From NCBI GenBank assembly GCA_947650155.1, contig CANSUS010000021.1, positions 1 to 56,486 on the forward strand: a DNA stretch of 56,486 nucleotides, read 5' to 3'. The translations under genes and the position numbers were made by a program. This DNA is from an uncultured Lachnospiraceae bacterium (GTDB lineage: Bacteria; Bacillota; Clostridia; Lachnospirales; Lachnospiraceae). The notes under the pieces are model-generated. The model did no database searches. It was not told the origin of the DNA and saw nothing but the letters and a program-made list of their open reading frames with translations. Within the stretch, counting starts at the first letter, position 1. Each line of letters starts with the position of its first letter. This document shows, piece after piece, positions 34,508-41,994 of this stretch.

Positions 34508-35905
34508 TTACAGATCGATTTGCACAAAATTTGTCGCTTCTGCTTCTCCTTTCGGTCTGGCCTCAATAAACAGTACCTCGCTCTCTTCCGGGATGCGGAA
34601 ACGAAATCCCTCCTGCGGCACACTGCTCCATTCTGAAAGAATCCGTTCTCTTCCCTGCCCATCTTTTATATATACCAGACATTCCGCTTCCCTCTGCTTC
34701 AGATTATGAATCGGCGTCAGCGTATACCATACCCTGCCTTCGCCTGTTTTTTCTTTTTCTGCCAGAATCCCTAAAATCCGCTCTTTGGAATGTGCAAGTT
34801 TTTCCTGGTATGTGGGGTAAAAATAGTCCTCATAGCCCAAACTCCCCTCTTCCATCCCGTTAAAAAAATCTGCAAAACATTCAGAAAAGATTTCCGCGCC
34901 ATATACATTCAGGTGCCCTTTGTCCCGAAAGAGCGCATCCTCCGTCAAATCTAAGATCTCCTCTTTACATAGATTAAAATCATAAAAGAAAAGTTCATAT
35001 TCTTCCGCAATTTTCCTGACCTGACCGACATATCTGTCATAATCCCCATACAAAGAAGCCTGATAATCCGTAAACGGGGCACAATAGAGCGTCAGAGAAA
35101 TGTTCTCCTTTTGACAATACTCTATGATTTTTCTCAGGTACTCTTCCGCGTCCTCTGTCATGGGATTTTCCGAAAACGGCTCCGGCCGGATAATATCATA
35201 TAATACGCCGCCTTCCGCCCTGTGTTCAGAATAGTAAAAACCGTCTTTTACATAAGTTTCCACCACCCCGTTTAAGACATTTTCCACATAATAATTCCGG
35301 TAATCCTCCGTCCTTTTCTGCCGGATCGTCTCCCTGATCTTTTCCGGTTCAAAAAGATCCGCCATGTAACGCCTTACGGGCAGAAAGCTCATATAGACAA
35401 GGGATGGCTCGCTCATGGTAAGCATATAGGACAGCTTATTCAAAGAAGGCTTCATATAATTGGTATTCCTCCAGTTTCTGGGAAGCTGTCCCGCTTCTTT
35501 GAACGCTCCCTCTTCTCCGACAGACTGTCCAAAATAAAGTTCTAAATATACATGCGTAATATCATGATATTTCACCGCCTCTCTAAGCAGATAATAAGAA
35601 CCGTTTAAGGGCTGCCCGGGAGTTGCCATATTAAAGCAGCTTTCACCCGTTTTTTCCGATAAGATTTCAGGATTTATCCCGCAGTATACATGGGACGATC
35701 CCAAAAACAAAGTATCTATGTTTTCCTCTCTTGTATAAAAATCATGGAACATCGCCCTGGACCATTCATTGGTATCATTGATCAGCGCATATTCCATCCC
35801 CTTTTCGATCCCCAGAAAGAGACATACAAAAACAAGCGCGCCTAAAATCCGCCCCGCTGCTTTTTTCATTTTAAAACTGGAAATAAATAAACTGACCCGC
35901 TTCAT
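34508..35905 (-). CDS. Membrane-anchored SGNH-type O-acyltransferase partner (DltD/AlgX-like)
   Basis: 465 residues from ATG 35905, which follows GGAG by about six bases and overlaps the MBOAT gene; ATG 35869 just after the MBOAT stop is an alternative. One N-terminal membrane helix (ILGALVFVCLFLGIEKG) is followed by a surface SGNH domain with block I LFLGSSHVYCGI (Ser present) and a late RDKGHLNVYGAEI (Asp-x-x-His). A beta-rich C-terminal domain (about 385-465) follows. Coupling to an MBOAT gene is the standard layout for polysaccharide O-acetylation (AlgI with AlgJ/AlgX; DltB with DltD). It probably takes the acyl group from the MBOAT protein to the glycan. Confidence 0.78.
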   Translation of the reverse strand: MKRVSLFISSFKMKKAAGRILGALVFVCLFLGIEKGMEYALINDTNEWSRAMFHDFYTREENIDTLFLGSSHVYCGINPEILSEKTGESCFNMATPGQPLNGSYYLLREAVKYHDITHVYLELYFGQSVGEEGAFKEAGQLPRNWRNTNYMKPSLNKLSYMLTMSEPSLVYMSFLPVRRYMADLFEPEKIRETIRQKRTEDYRNYYVENVLNGVVETYVKDGFYYSEHRAEGGVLYDIIRPEPFSENPMTEDAEEYLRKIIEYCQKENISLTLYCAPFTDYQASLYGDYDRYVGQVRKIAEEYELFFYDFNLCKEEILDLTEDALFRDKGHLNVYGAEIFSECFADFFNGMEEGSLGYEDYFYPTYQEKLAHSKERILGILAEKEKTGEGRVWYTLTPIHNLKQREAECLVYIKDGQGRERILSEWSSVPQEGFRFRIPEESEVLFIEARPKGEAEATNFVQIDL

Positions 35906-37325
35906 AATCCACTCCATAAATTCCAAACAGTACGACTGCACAAAACAAACATAAGTAAACTCCATAACGCACAACAAGACTGCTCTCTTCTACCCATGTA
36001 AAAAGATCTATGTCTTTATACCGGAAGTAATCTGCTATCCCTAACAGGAAAATTGCCAGAAGCAAAAACAAAAAATGAGATTGGTTCAACCCCAGAGAGA
36101 AAAACTCCCCGTTTACCAAAACATCAAAATTCCTCATTGTCAAAATACTTTTTATATTGTCAAAAGCCGCCTGTATGCTCCCAGCGCGAAAAAAGATCCA
36201 CGAAAAATCAATCAGTAAAAACGTGATAATTACGTTTCTAACCCCTGTTTTCTCTTTTTCACCCTTTTTCCCCCTTCTTTTTTCCCTCCATATCCTCCTG
36301 CATCCGCCAGCTGCCTGATAAATACCATTTAAACCGCCCCAGACCACATAATTCCATGCCGCTCCATGCCACAGGCCGCTCAAAAGAAAAACAAGCATCA
36401 GATTCCCATACTTTCTATAAACACCCTTTCTGTTACCGCCAAGGGGTATGTACACATAATCCCGAAACCAGCCGGAAAGTGAAATATGCCACCTGCGCCA
36501 AAACTCCGCCACGCTTCCTGCAAAATAAGGGGATTCAAAATTTTCCGTCAGCGAAAATCCCATTACCAGCGCCGCTCCTCTTGCAATTGTGGAATATCCT
36601 GCAAAATCACAGTAAATCTGCACTGCAAACAGAAGTACCGCCGCCAGAAGATAAACGCCCCCATAGACAGAAGTATCTTCATAAACTGCATTCACAAAGA
36701 TCGCTGTCCTGTCTGCAATCACAAGCTTTAAAAAGTAGCCCCAAAGCATAATCAGAAGTCCTTTGCGCATCCGCATATAATCAAAATGCTGCTTACACTT
36801 TAACTGCTTTAACAAATTACCCGACCGCTCGATCGGTCCCGCAACCAATTGTGGAAAAAAAGATACAAACAGGGCATAGCGCAGAAAATTTCTTTCTGCC
36901 GGTATTTCTTTTCGATAGACGTCGATCGTATATCCAAGCGCCTGAAATGTGTAAAAGGAAATCCCTACCGGCAGCAACAGACTAAAACCGGGGTCTACCG
37001 GCTCTATAGAAAGCCCTGCAAGAATACCGTTCAGATTGTCCAGTACAAAGTCAAAATATTTGAATACAAATAAAACTGTCAGATTCGCACAGACTGTCAG
37101 AATCAGAAACACTTTTTTCGCTTCAAACCGTTCCACAAGCAAAGCGCCAATATAAGTAACTGCCGTGGAGAACAGAAGCAGCAGCGCATATTCTGCATTC
37201 CAGCACATATAAAAATAATAACTGGCTGCCAAAAGCCAGAGATAACGTATTTTTTCCGGTATCAGAAAATACACACATACCACCACCGGAAAAAAAATCA
37301 AAAAACCAAAAGAATTAAACAGCAT
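35871..37325 (-). CDS. MBOAT family membrane O-acyltransferase
   Basis: 484 residues with about eleven to twelve membrane helices. It has the AlgI/DltB/PatA signatures: LLPVGISFYTFQALGYTIDV, FFPQLVAGPIERSGNLLKQ, EFWRRWHISLSGWFRDYVYI and the conserved His in LLSGLWHGAAWNYVVWG. These proteins move an acyl group, usually acetyl, across the membrane for transfer to exported polysaccharide. The downstream SGNH protein overlaps it. Substrate glycan unknown; the polymers of this locus are the obvious candidates. Confidence 0.93.
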   Translation of the reverse strand: MLFNSFGFLIFFPVVVCVYFLIPEKIRYLWLLAASYYFYMCWNAEYALLLLFSTAVTYIGALLVERFEAKKVFLILTVCANLTVLFVFKYFDFVLDNLNGILAGLSIEPVDPGFSLLLPVGISFYTFQALGYTIDVYRKEIPAERNFLRYALFVSFFPQLVAGPIERSGNLLKQLKCKQHFDYMRMRKGLLIMLWGYFLKLVIADRTAIFVNAVYEDTSVYGGVYLLAAVLLFAVQIYCDFAGYSTIARGAALVMGFSLTENFESPYFAGSVAEFWRRWHISLSGWFRDYVYIPLGGNRKGVYRKYGNLMLVFLLSGLWHGAAWNYVVWGGLNGIYQAAGGCRRIWREKRRGKKGEKEKTGVRNVIITFLLIDFSWIFFRAGSIQAAFDNIKSILTMRNFDVLVNGEFFSLGLNQSHFLFLLLAIFLLGIADYFRYKDIDLFTWVEESSLVVRYGVYLCLFCAVVLFGIYGVDYEAGQFIYFQF

Positions 37326-37350
37326 ATTCTTATACTTCCATTTCTCTTTC

Positions 37351-38217
37351 TTACTTTCCTAAAAGAATACGGATATAGGGCGTAACACTATGATACAGTG
37401 CCGGAAAGAAGCCATAATTTTTTCTGATAAAATGATACCAGTCTTTCCCCGGAAGTCCTTTGGGGGATTCTTTTTTTCGGATTCTCTCCCTTCTTTTCAG
37501 CGTTGTATCCCTCCAGGAACCGGCAATATCATTATCATTACAGCTTCCTGCGTATCCTGCCGAGTTATAAATCATAAACCCCATTTTCCGGATTCGCATT
37601 CCATAATCATAATCGCTCATGCTATGCCTGTAAACGCTGTCTACATTCCCGATTCGGAAAAAAACTTCTTTTGGAATCAGCACACAGTTTCCATTAAACG
37701 TATCGCATTCTTTATATTCTTCAGACGGTTCAATCAGGGCGAATCTGGCAAAATGCCTTGACAAAAGTTTTACGCCCCCATAGCTTGTCCTGCCCTTTGT
37801 ATCCGATGTCGCTCCTGCAATAACAGCTGAATTATTCCCTTCTTCTGCATCTTTTCTTTCCAAAGTATCCGACGCGCTCTTTTGTCTTTCAATTAACGCC
37901 TCTACTGCGCCTTCCCTGAATGACACATCATCATTCACAAGCAGATAATACTCTGTCTTCTCTGCCTGTGTCAGAGCATAATCAAGCGCCTTTTCCATGC
38001 CCCCGTTCCAAAACAGCTGCCCAGTTCCTGAAAGCAAAGTGATTTGATATGGAAGTTTTTCAAGAGCCTCCTTCGTACCGTCCGTACTGTTATCATCCGT
38101 AATAATAAAATGGAAAGAAATATTCGGATTTCCTTCCACCAAAGCCCTCACACAGGGAATCGTATATTTTATTCTGTTAAAACAGGTCATCATAACCGTT
38201 ACTGTCTGCCGTCCCAT
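37351..38217 (-). CDS. GT2 glycosyltransferase
   Basis: 288 residues, single GT-A domain: VTVMMTCFNRIKYTIPCVRA, IITDDNSTDGT, LLSGTGQLFWNGGMEKALDY and LLVNDDVSF. The acceptor-side motif is HSMSDYDYGMRIRKMGF. WNGGM with a late DYDYGMR is common in rhamnosyltransferase-like GT2 proteins of capsule loci. No membrane helix. GGAG lies before ATG 38217. Second gene of the operon that starts at 38895. Confidence 0.85.
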   Translation of the reverse strand: MGRQTVTVMMTCFNRIKYTIPCVRALVEGNPNISFHFIITDDNSTDGTKEALEKLPYQITLLSGTGQLFWNGGMEKALDYALTQAEKTEYYLLVNDDVSFREGAVEALIERQKSASDTLERKDAEEGNNSAVIAGATSDTKGRTSYGGVKLLSRHFARFALIEPSEEYKECDTFNGNCVLIPKEVFFRIGNVDSVYRHSMSDYDYGMRIRKMGFMIYNSAGYAGSCNDNDIAGSWRDTTLKRRERIRKKESPKGLPGKDWYHFIRKNYGFFPALYHSVTPYIRILLGK

Positions 38218-38262
38218 GCCTGCTCTCCTCTTCCAACTATTGTATGCCCTTCTGTCTTTACT

Positions 38263-38829
38263 TTAATCCTGGCCTGCTTGTTTCTGCCTGATTACTCTCG
38301 CCGGATTTCCGACGATCACACTTCCGGCTTCAAACTTTCCTGAAACCACCGCTCCTGCTCCGACAACGCATCCATCTCCCAGTTCCGTTCCCTTTAAGAT
38401 CAGAACATTGCAGCCGATAAAACAGTTCTTTCCGATTAAAACCGGGTTTGTCCCAATCTTTTCTTTCATGTCAGCATTTCTTGCTTCCACTTCAAGCGGA
38501 TGAAAATCATTGTCCAGTATCTTTGTATTTCCGCCGATACAGGTATTATCTCCGATTTCAATCCTGCTCCTCGCATAAATGGTTGCGCCGCTGATCCCCA
38601 CATTGTTTCCGATTTTTATATATGCCTCCGGCGTTCTCGTCACAATAATGGTCCGCTGGTACAGCCCTACCAGATTGGACAAAAATGAACTTTTTACTAC
38701 TACGTTTTCTCCAAACTCCATGCCGGCGCCCTTTTTATTAAAAATGACCGGGACTCCTTTCAGTAAAAGCCCTTTCCCATATCTGACCTTCATGAGTTTT
38801 AAGAAAATTTTGTAAAAATTCGCACCCAT
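38263..38829 (-). CDS. Left-handed beta-helix sugar O-acetyltransferase
   Basis: 188 residues, mostly hexapeptide repeats: IKIGNNVGISGATIYARSRI, IEIGDNTCIGGNTKILD, VLIGKNCFIGCNVLILKGTE and CVVGAGAVVSGKF. DNDFHPLE holds the probable catalytic His. WcaF/WbbJ-type enzymes of this class acetylate sugars of surface glycans with acetyl-CoA in the cytoplasm. It is the first gene after the promoter at 38867-38895, with GGAG about 14 bases before ATG 38829. Confidence 0.9.
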   Translation of the reverse strand: MGANFYKIFLKLMKVRYGKGLLLKGVPVIFNKKGAGMEFGENVVVKSSFLSNLVGLYQRTIIVTRTPEAYIKIGNNVGISGATIYARSRIEIGDNTCIGGNTKILDNDFHPLEVEARNADMKEKIGTNPVLIGKNCFIGCNVLILKGTELGDGCVVGAGAVVSGKFEAGSVIVGNPARVIRQKQAGQD

Positions 38830-38866
38830 TCTGTTCTCTTTTCTCCAATCTGTTACATAATTACTT

Positions 38867-38895
38867 ATTTTAGGTTAGAATGACAGGAATTGCAA
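38867..38895 (-). promoter_or_regulatory. Probable sigma-A promoter of the sugar-modification operon
   Basis: On the minus strand TTGCAA (38890-38895), 17 bases, TAAAAT (38867-38872). It lies in the 71-base gap upstream of the acetyltransferase and faces 16 tightly packed minus-strand genes. No terminator is seen within them until 23621-23649. Confidence 0.6.
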
Positions 38896-38900
38896 CCTTT

Positions 38901-39161
38901 TCATGGAAAAATATCACTCTCTATATTGTCCGTATTTAATCTTATCATTCCCCTGCTGCATTCCACATGAAACGGTATCTGCATTTCCTTTATCCTTCTG
39001 ACCAGTTTATAAAGACAATCTTTGCTGTACTCAATCGGAGTCTCTTCCCAAAGCGCCTCGCAAACAGTTGTTTTTGAAACCGCAGCGCCTTTATATGTCA
39101 TCAAAAAAGCGATAAGTTCTCTTGCTTTTCTTTCAACCTTCCAGACATGCCGCCTGCTCAC
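38901..39161 (-). pseudogene. Orphan winged-helix DNA-binding domain, probable fragment of a regulator
   Basis: 86 residues from GTG 39161. RKARELIAFLMTYKGAAVSKTTVCEALW is the start of an OmpR/SARP-type winged helix, and the rest reads as its third helix and wing (KLVRRIKEMQIPFHVECSRGMIRL). Such domains normally end a longer response-regulator or SARP protein; here the receiver or lead-in strand is missing. A strong inverted repeat abuts the start. It could be a genuine small DNA-binding protein, but a remnant seems more likely. Confidence 0.55.
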
Positions 39162-39165
39162 TTTT

Positions 39166-39209
39166 GTTGTCCGGTCATCCTGTATTTACAATGACCGGAC
39201 AACATTTTT
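39166..39209 (+). terminator. Strong intrinsic-terminator-like hairpin, plus-strand orientation
   Basis: GTTGTCCGGTCAT (39166-39178) and ATGACCGGACAAC (39191-39203) pair perfectly over 13 bases with a 12-base loop. ATTTTTT follows on the plus strand. All genes nearby run on the minus strand, so its transcript is unknown. On the minus strand it would sit directly before the GTG of the winged-helix ORF. Confidence 0.6.
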
Positions 39210-39270
39210 TAAGTTTAAAACCCGCCAGCAGCTGAAAATGCCTTTCTTTCAGCCTTAAACCTTCCAGGTA

Positions 39271-40008
39271 TTATCTTCTTTTAAGGTAACCACTTTGCTG
39301 TAGATATCCGTACCAATTTGCATTTCGTACTTTTGCATCCTGCAAAGCAAGCTCCGAAATACTATGCTGCAGGTAATACGCTAATATATAATGGGCTTTT
39401 GTTGTTATTTTCTTAAATTCATTTCTAAATTCCTCGGTATAACCTTTTTCATTTTCAAAAAGAATCAGCGGTTCCGGATACGTCCCCGGCGGTTTTATCT
39501 GCAGCCCCATATTTGTAAGACGTTCTGCCGATACTTCTCTCTGCATCTGCCCCACAGTCATATACATACCCTGTTTCTTATCCAGAATCCAAAGACCTTT
39601 CGTCTTACAATTCACCTTTTCGTACATGGGCATCATGAGTTTGTTGTCCTTTGTCAGCCTTCTGAACTGTATCTGCCTGTTAAACCGAAGTTTATAAAAT
39701 CCTGCTCTTTCAAATTTGTAATGCTTTGCAAGACAAAACGTTATTTTCAATTTTTCGCCTGCTTTTAAAAGAACATAGCTCTCCAGATCCTGCGTTTCTT
39801 CACGCTTTACCAAGAAACCGTCATACTCTGCCTCTCGTCCCTGACATGTTACCTGAAAACAATTACAATCAATCTTATCCATTCCCAGATTTTTCTTCAG
39901 CAAATAATAAGAATAATCGGTCTTATTCTGAATCTCCAAAGTTATCTCTACCTGGCTTCCTAACGGATATATTATCTTTGGTTTTAATTTTACCTGAAAC
40001 CTTGCCAT
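39271..40008 (-). CDS. M35-propeptide-like protein without a protease active site
   Basis: 245 residues, no signal peptide or membrane segment. Residues about 1-115 form a beta-sandwich like the N-terminal domain of deuterolysin-type (M35) peptidases: SQVEITLEIQNKTDYSYYLL, EAEYDGFLVKREETQDLESY, LLKAGEKLKITFCLAKHYKF. The C-terminal part has KKITTKAHYILAYYL and NANWYGYL, which recall the helical lead-in of the M35 catalytic domain. The HExxH zinc motif is absent and the protein stops early. The N terminus is preceded by a clean AAAGGAGGAAAGAAA ribosome site. It may be a binding module or a decayed protease. Confidence 0.5.
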   Translation of the reverse strand: MARFQVKLKPKIIYPLGSQVEITLEIQNKTDYSYYLLKKNLGMDKIDCNCFQVTCQGREAEYDGFLVKREETQDLESYVLLKAGEKLKITFCLAKHYKFERAGFYKLRFNRQIQFRRLTKDNKLMMPMYEKVNCKTKGLWILDKKQGMYMTVGQMQREVSAERLTNMGLQIKPPGTYPEPLILFENEKGYTEEFRNEFKKITTKAHYILAYYLQHSISELALQDAKVRNANWYGYLQQSGYLKRR

Positions 40009-40350
40009 TTTCTTTCCTCCTTTTGTTATTTGGCTTATCGCATCGATGCCCTAACAGAATACAGCAAGGATCAGGAAATAAGATGGAAATCAATCGGACA
40101 TCTGCATTTTGTATGTTATCGCATTAACTGCCCTGTTTTTCCATTTATTGATATTTATTTTATCATACTTTTTTGTATATTTATTTATTATTTTCTCTAT
40201 TTATCTGTTATTTTTCGCATAATATTACATATATATACACATTTATACATATTTTTACTTTTATATTATTTCCCGGATCAAAGAGCACATAAAAAAGCTG
40301 CCACGGAACGAACCATGACAGCCTGAAAAATAATGAGTAAATGCTTTCTT
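40009..40350. other. AT-rich intergenic region
   Basis: 342 bases between the M35-like gene and the Rpn-like gene. It holds the ribosome site of the former (40009-40025), a very AT-rich stretch (40140-40275) that may carry its promoter though no clear -35/-10 pair stands out, and the minus-strand terminator of the latter (40290-40323). No further gene is seen. Confidence 0.6.
40290..40323 (-). terminator. Intrinsic terminator after Rpn-like nuclease gene
   Basis: On the minus strand GGCTGTCATGG, loop TTCGTT, CCGTGGCAGC, then TTTTTT. Ten pairs including G-U. It lies about 30 bases after the stop at 40351. Confidence 0.75.
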
Positions 40351-41409
40351 CTATGAAAAATTTCTTTCCACTTTCACAAATTCTTCTTCCGTATAGCCAC
40401 AGGATATAATCTGTTCCTTTGTCAGATTTGCCTGAATCATCCGTGCAATAGCATTATTCCGCTCCTTTTCTACGCCTTTTTTCATGCCCTTTTCTATACC
40501 TTTTTCTATGCCTTCTTCCATACCTTGCTTTATTCCTTCTTTTATGCCTTCTTTTATGCCTTCTTTTATGCCTTCTTTTATGCCTTCTTCCATGCCTTCT
40601 TCATAACTTATTTCCTTAATAGCTTCCGACCAATTGCACATAGTCTGCATCCTCCCTTCCAGTTCGGTGGTCATTATCATTCCATATTCTTCTGTAAGTA
40701 TCCGTTTCTTTTCTTCCACGCTTGCCTTGGAAAGCAGCTTTTCCAGCATGGAAATCAGTGCGTTTTGGGAATCCTTTATAGTTTCCCCGCTTCTTACATT
40801 AATAATAATGCCCCGCATTAAGTCTATATCGTACGAATTGACCTTATTTCCAAAAACAGTATTTCTGTCAAGGTTTATCTCCTCAATGGAGTCACCGTCT
40901 TCACTGTGATCCAAGCACAGCCAGATGCTTCGGACTTTTTTCAAATTATCGTAGTCGCTGTGGTAAAATTCGGTCTGTTTCTGTGCGGAAATCATCCGTG
41001 CAAGATAAAATATGATTCTGTTCTCCAAATGATACCCTAATTTACCGGGATCTGACGATTTTTGCGCCTCCAGATTCATTAAAAATTTCATTTCTGTTTC
41101 CTTATGGTATGCGGTAAAACGAATATCATAGAAAATCTTTCCCTCGCCGGGAATATTATCTTCCGTATTGGACATGCTTACGCGTCCCATATTTGAAAGC
41201 CCCGCATCCAACGGTTTCGTCCCGATTTCAATATCTTCGCCAATACTGACCATAATATCTTCAATCGCCATATCCTTAAATTCCTGAACGGCATATTTTA
41301 AAATCCGTGCCAGTATCTGCTTATCCGCAAGCAGGAATTTTATGTTTGTATCATAGGAACCGGCGTTACTTGCCGCTTCAACCGCTTGGGCTAAATTAGT
41401 ATCTGTCAA
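40351..41409 (-). CDS. Rpn/YhgA-like PD-(D/E)XK nuclease family protein
   Basis: 352 residues. YDTNIKFLLADKQILARIL, GKIFYDIRFTAYHKETEMKF and LMNLEAQKSSDPGKLGYHL (the D-ExK core) match the PD-(D/E)XK transposase-like nucleases of the Rpn/YhgA group. The C-terminal region has tandem EGIKEGIKEG repeats (about 270-315) and a conserved IARMIQANLTKEQI tail. Rpn proteins nick DNA and aid RecA-independent recombination; many Firmicutes carry dozens of copies. TTG 41409 follows AAAGGA. It has its own terminator. Confidence 0.85.
   Translation of the reverse strand: MTDTNLAQAVEAASNAGSYDTNIKFLLADKQILARILKYAVQEFKDMAIEDIMVSIGEDIEIGTKPLDAGLSNMGRVSMSNTEDNIPGEGKIFYDIRFTAYHKETEMKFLMNLEAQKSSDPGKLGYHLENRIIFYLARMISAQKQTEFYHSDYDNLKKVRSIWLCLDHSEDGDSIEEINLDRNTVFGNKVNSYDIDLMRGIIINVRSGETIKDSQNALISMLEKLLSKASVEEKKRILTEEYGMIMTTELEGRMQTMCNWSEAIKEISYEEGMEEGIKEGIKEGIKEGIKEGIKQGMEEGIEKGIEKGMKKGVEKERNNAIARMIQANLTKEQIISCGYTEEEFVKVERNFS
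40467..40606 (-). repeat. 12-bp tandem repeats encoding (E-G-I-K)n
   Basis: About eleven 12-base units (complement ttcttttatgcc and variants) encode EGIK, EGME or KGIE tetrapeptides. Copy number varies among Rpn-family genes and probably changes by slippage without loss of frame. Confidence 0.85.
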
Positions 41410-41436
41410 TTTTCTTTCCTTTCTTTTGTATATATT

Positions 41437-41793
41437 ATGTCTATAATAGAAGGCTTTTCTTATATCGTGGAAATTCCTGCTGTATTGTTTTTATTATACT
41501 TGACTTCAACAATAATATCAATCATACATTATGCCATGCCCATACGTGTCATGGGTTATGACTATGGAACATACAAAAAGCAATATGACAGCAATGGAAA
41601 AAACTATCAAACCGCGAAGGGACTGGATGAGGATGAATACCTGTCAAGGATGAAAAAAACAAACAGATTTACACCTGTCATCACTGTCGTTGTCTACTAT
41701 GGTGATAAGCCCTGCAGTCAATATAATACCTGCCACATGCTAAAAGCCTTTTCGATGGAGCTTTTAGCATGCAGTCTTCCTGACATTCAATGA
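41437..41793 (+). pseudogene. Remnant of a second Rpn/YhgA-like nuclease
   Basis: A 118-codon frame in which YAMPIRVMGYDYGTYKKQY, DEDEYLSRMKKTNRFTPVIT and VVVYYGDKP (about residues 33-90) match the middle of Rpn/YhgA-like proteins. The first 30 codons and the tail after YYGDKP do not match, and the usual N- and C-terminal domains are missing. The tail runs through an inverted repeat (41736-41771). It lies divergently next to an intact member of the family, so it is probably the leftover of a duplicate. Confidence 0.65.
41736..41771. repeat. Perfect 12-bp inverted repeat downstream of csrA
   Basis: CATGCTAAAAGC (41736-41747) and GCTTTTAGCATG (41760-41771), 12-base loop. No T-run follows on either strand. 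One arm repeats the first bases of csrA (ATGCTAAAA). It may form the 3' hairpin of the csrA transcript, whose stop is 28 bases upstream of it. Confidence 0.6.
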
Positions 41794-41798
41794 TCCTG

Positions 41799-41966
41799 CT
41801 ATTTTAATTCTCCGGTTTCCCCTTCCTTTTTCTGCCTCTTAATCTCCACTTCCCTTGGTGCATCCACCAAAAGACGGATATTGCACCCCATATCTTCCGG
41901 CAGCTTCACTTGTATATTCTCTCCTATTCTAATGGAATCTCCCGGTTTCATTGCCAGTTTTAGCAT
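41799..41966 (-). CDS. csrA: CsrA-family RNA-binding regulator, 55 residues
   Basis: A 55-residue protein from ATG 41966 (MLKLAMKPGDSIRIGENIQV) with AGGA eight bases upstream. It aligns along its length with CsrA: short beta strands, the GDSIRIGENI turn where typical CsrA has GESI-IGD, and NIRLLVDAPREVEIKRQ matching the C-terminal RNA-binding strand (RLGIDAPKEVxVHR). CsrA dimers bind ANGGA motifs in mRNA leaders and block translation. In Firmicutes csrA normally sits with fliW and flagellin genes; no fliW is seen here. It is the last gene of the decoration cluster and is 28 bases downstream of the DUF4422 gene. Confidence 0.8.
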   Translation of the reverse strand: MLKLAMKPGDSIRIGENIQVKLPEDMGCNIRLLVDAPREVEIKRQKKEGETGELK

Positions 41967-41994
41967 GTATTTATCCTCCCTTCCTTTCGGAATC

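Noticed and set aside
39271-40008. Active M35 metalloprotease
   Set aside because: No HExxH motif or later Asp ligand is in the 245 residues.
40009-40290. Possible small RNA or riboswitch in the AT-rich gap
   Set aside because: Apart from the terminator of the neighbouring gene no conserved-looking stems or promoter pair could be made out.
40351-41409. Rpn-like gene as an active transposon
   Set aside because: No terminal inverted repeats or target duplications were seen around it, and the family is now regarded as nucleases rather than self-moving elements.
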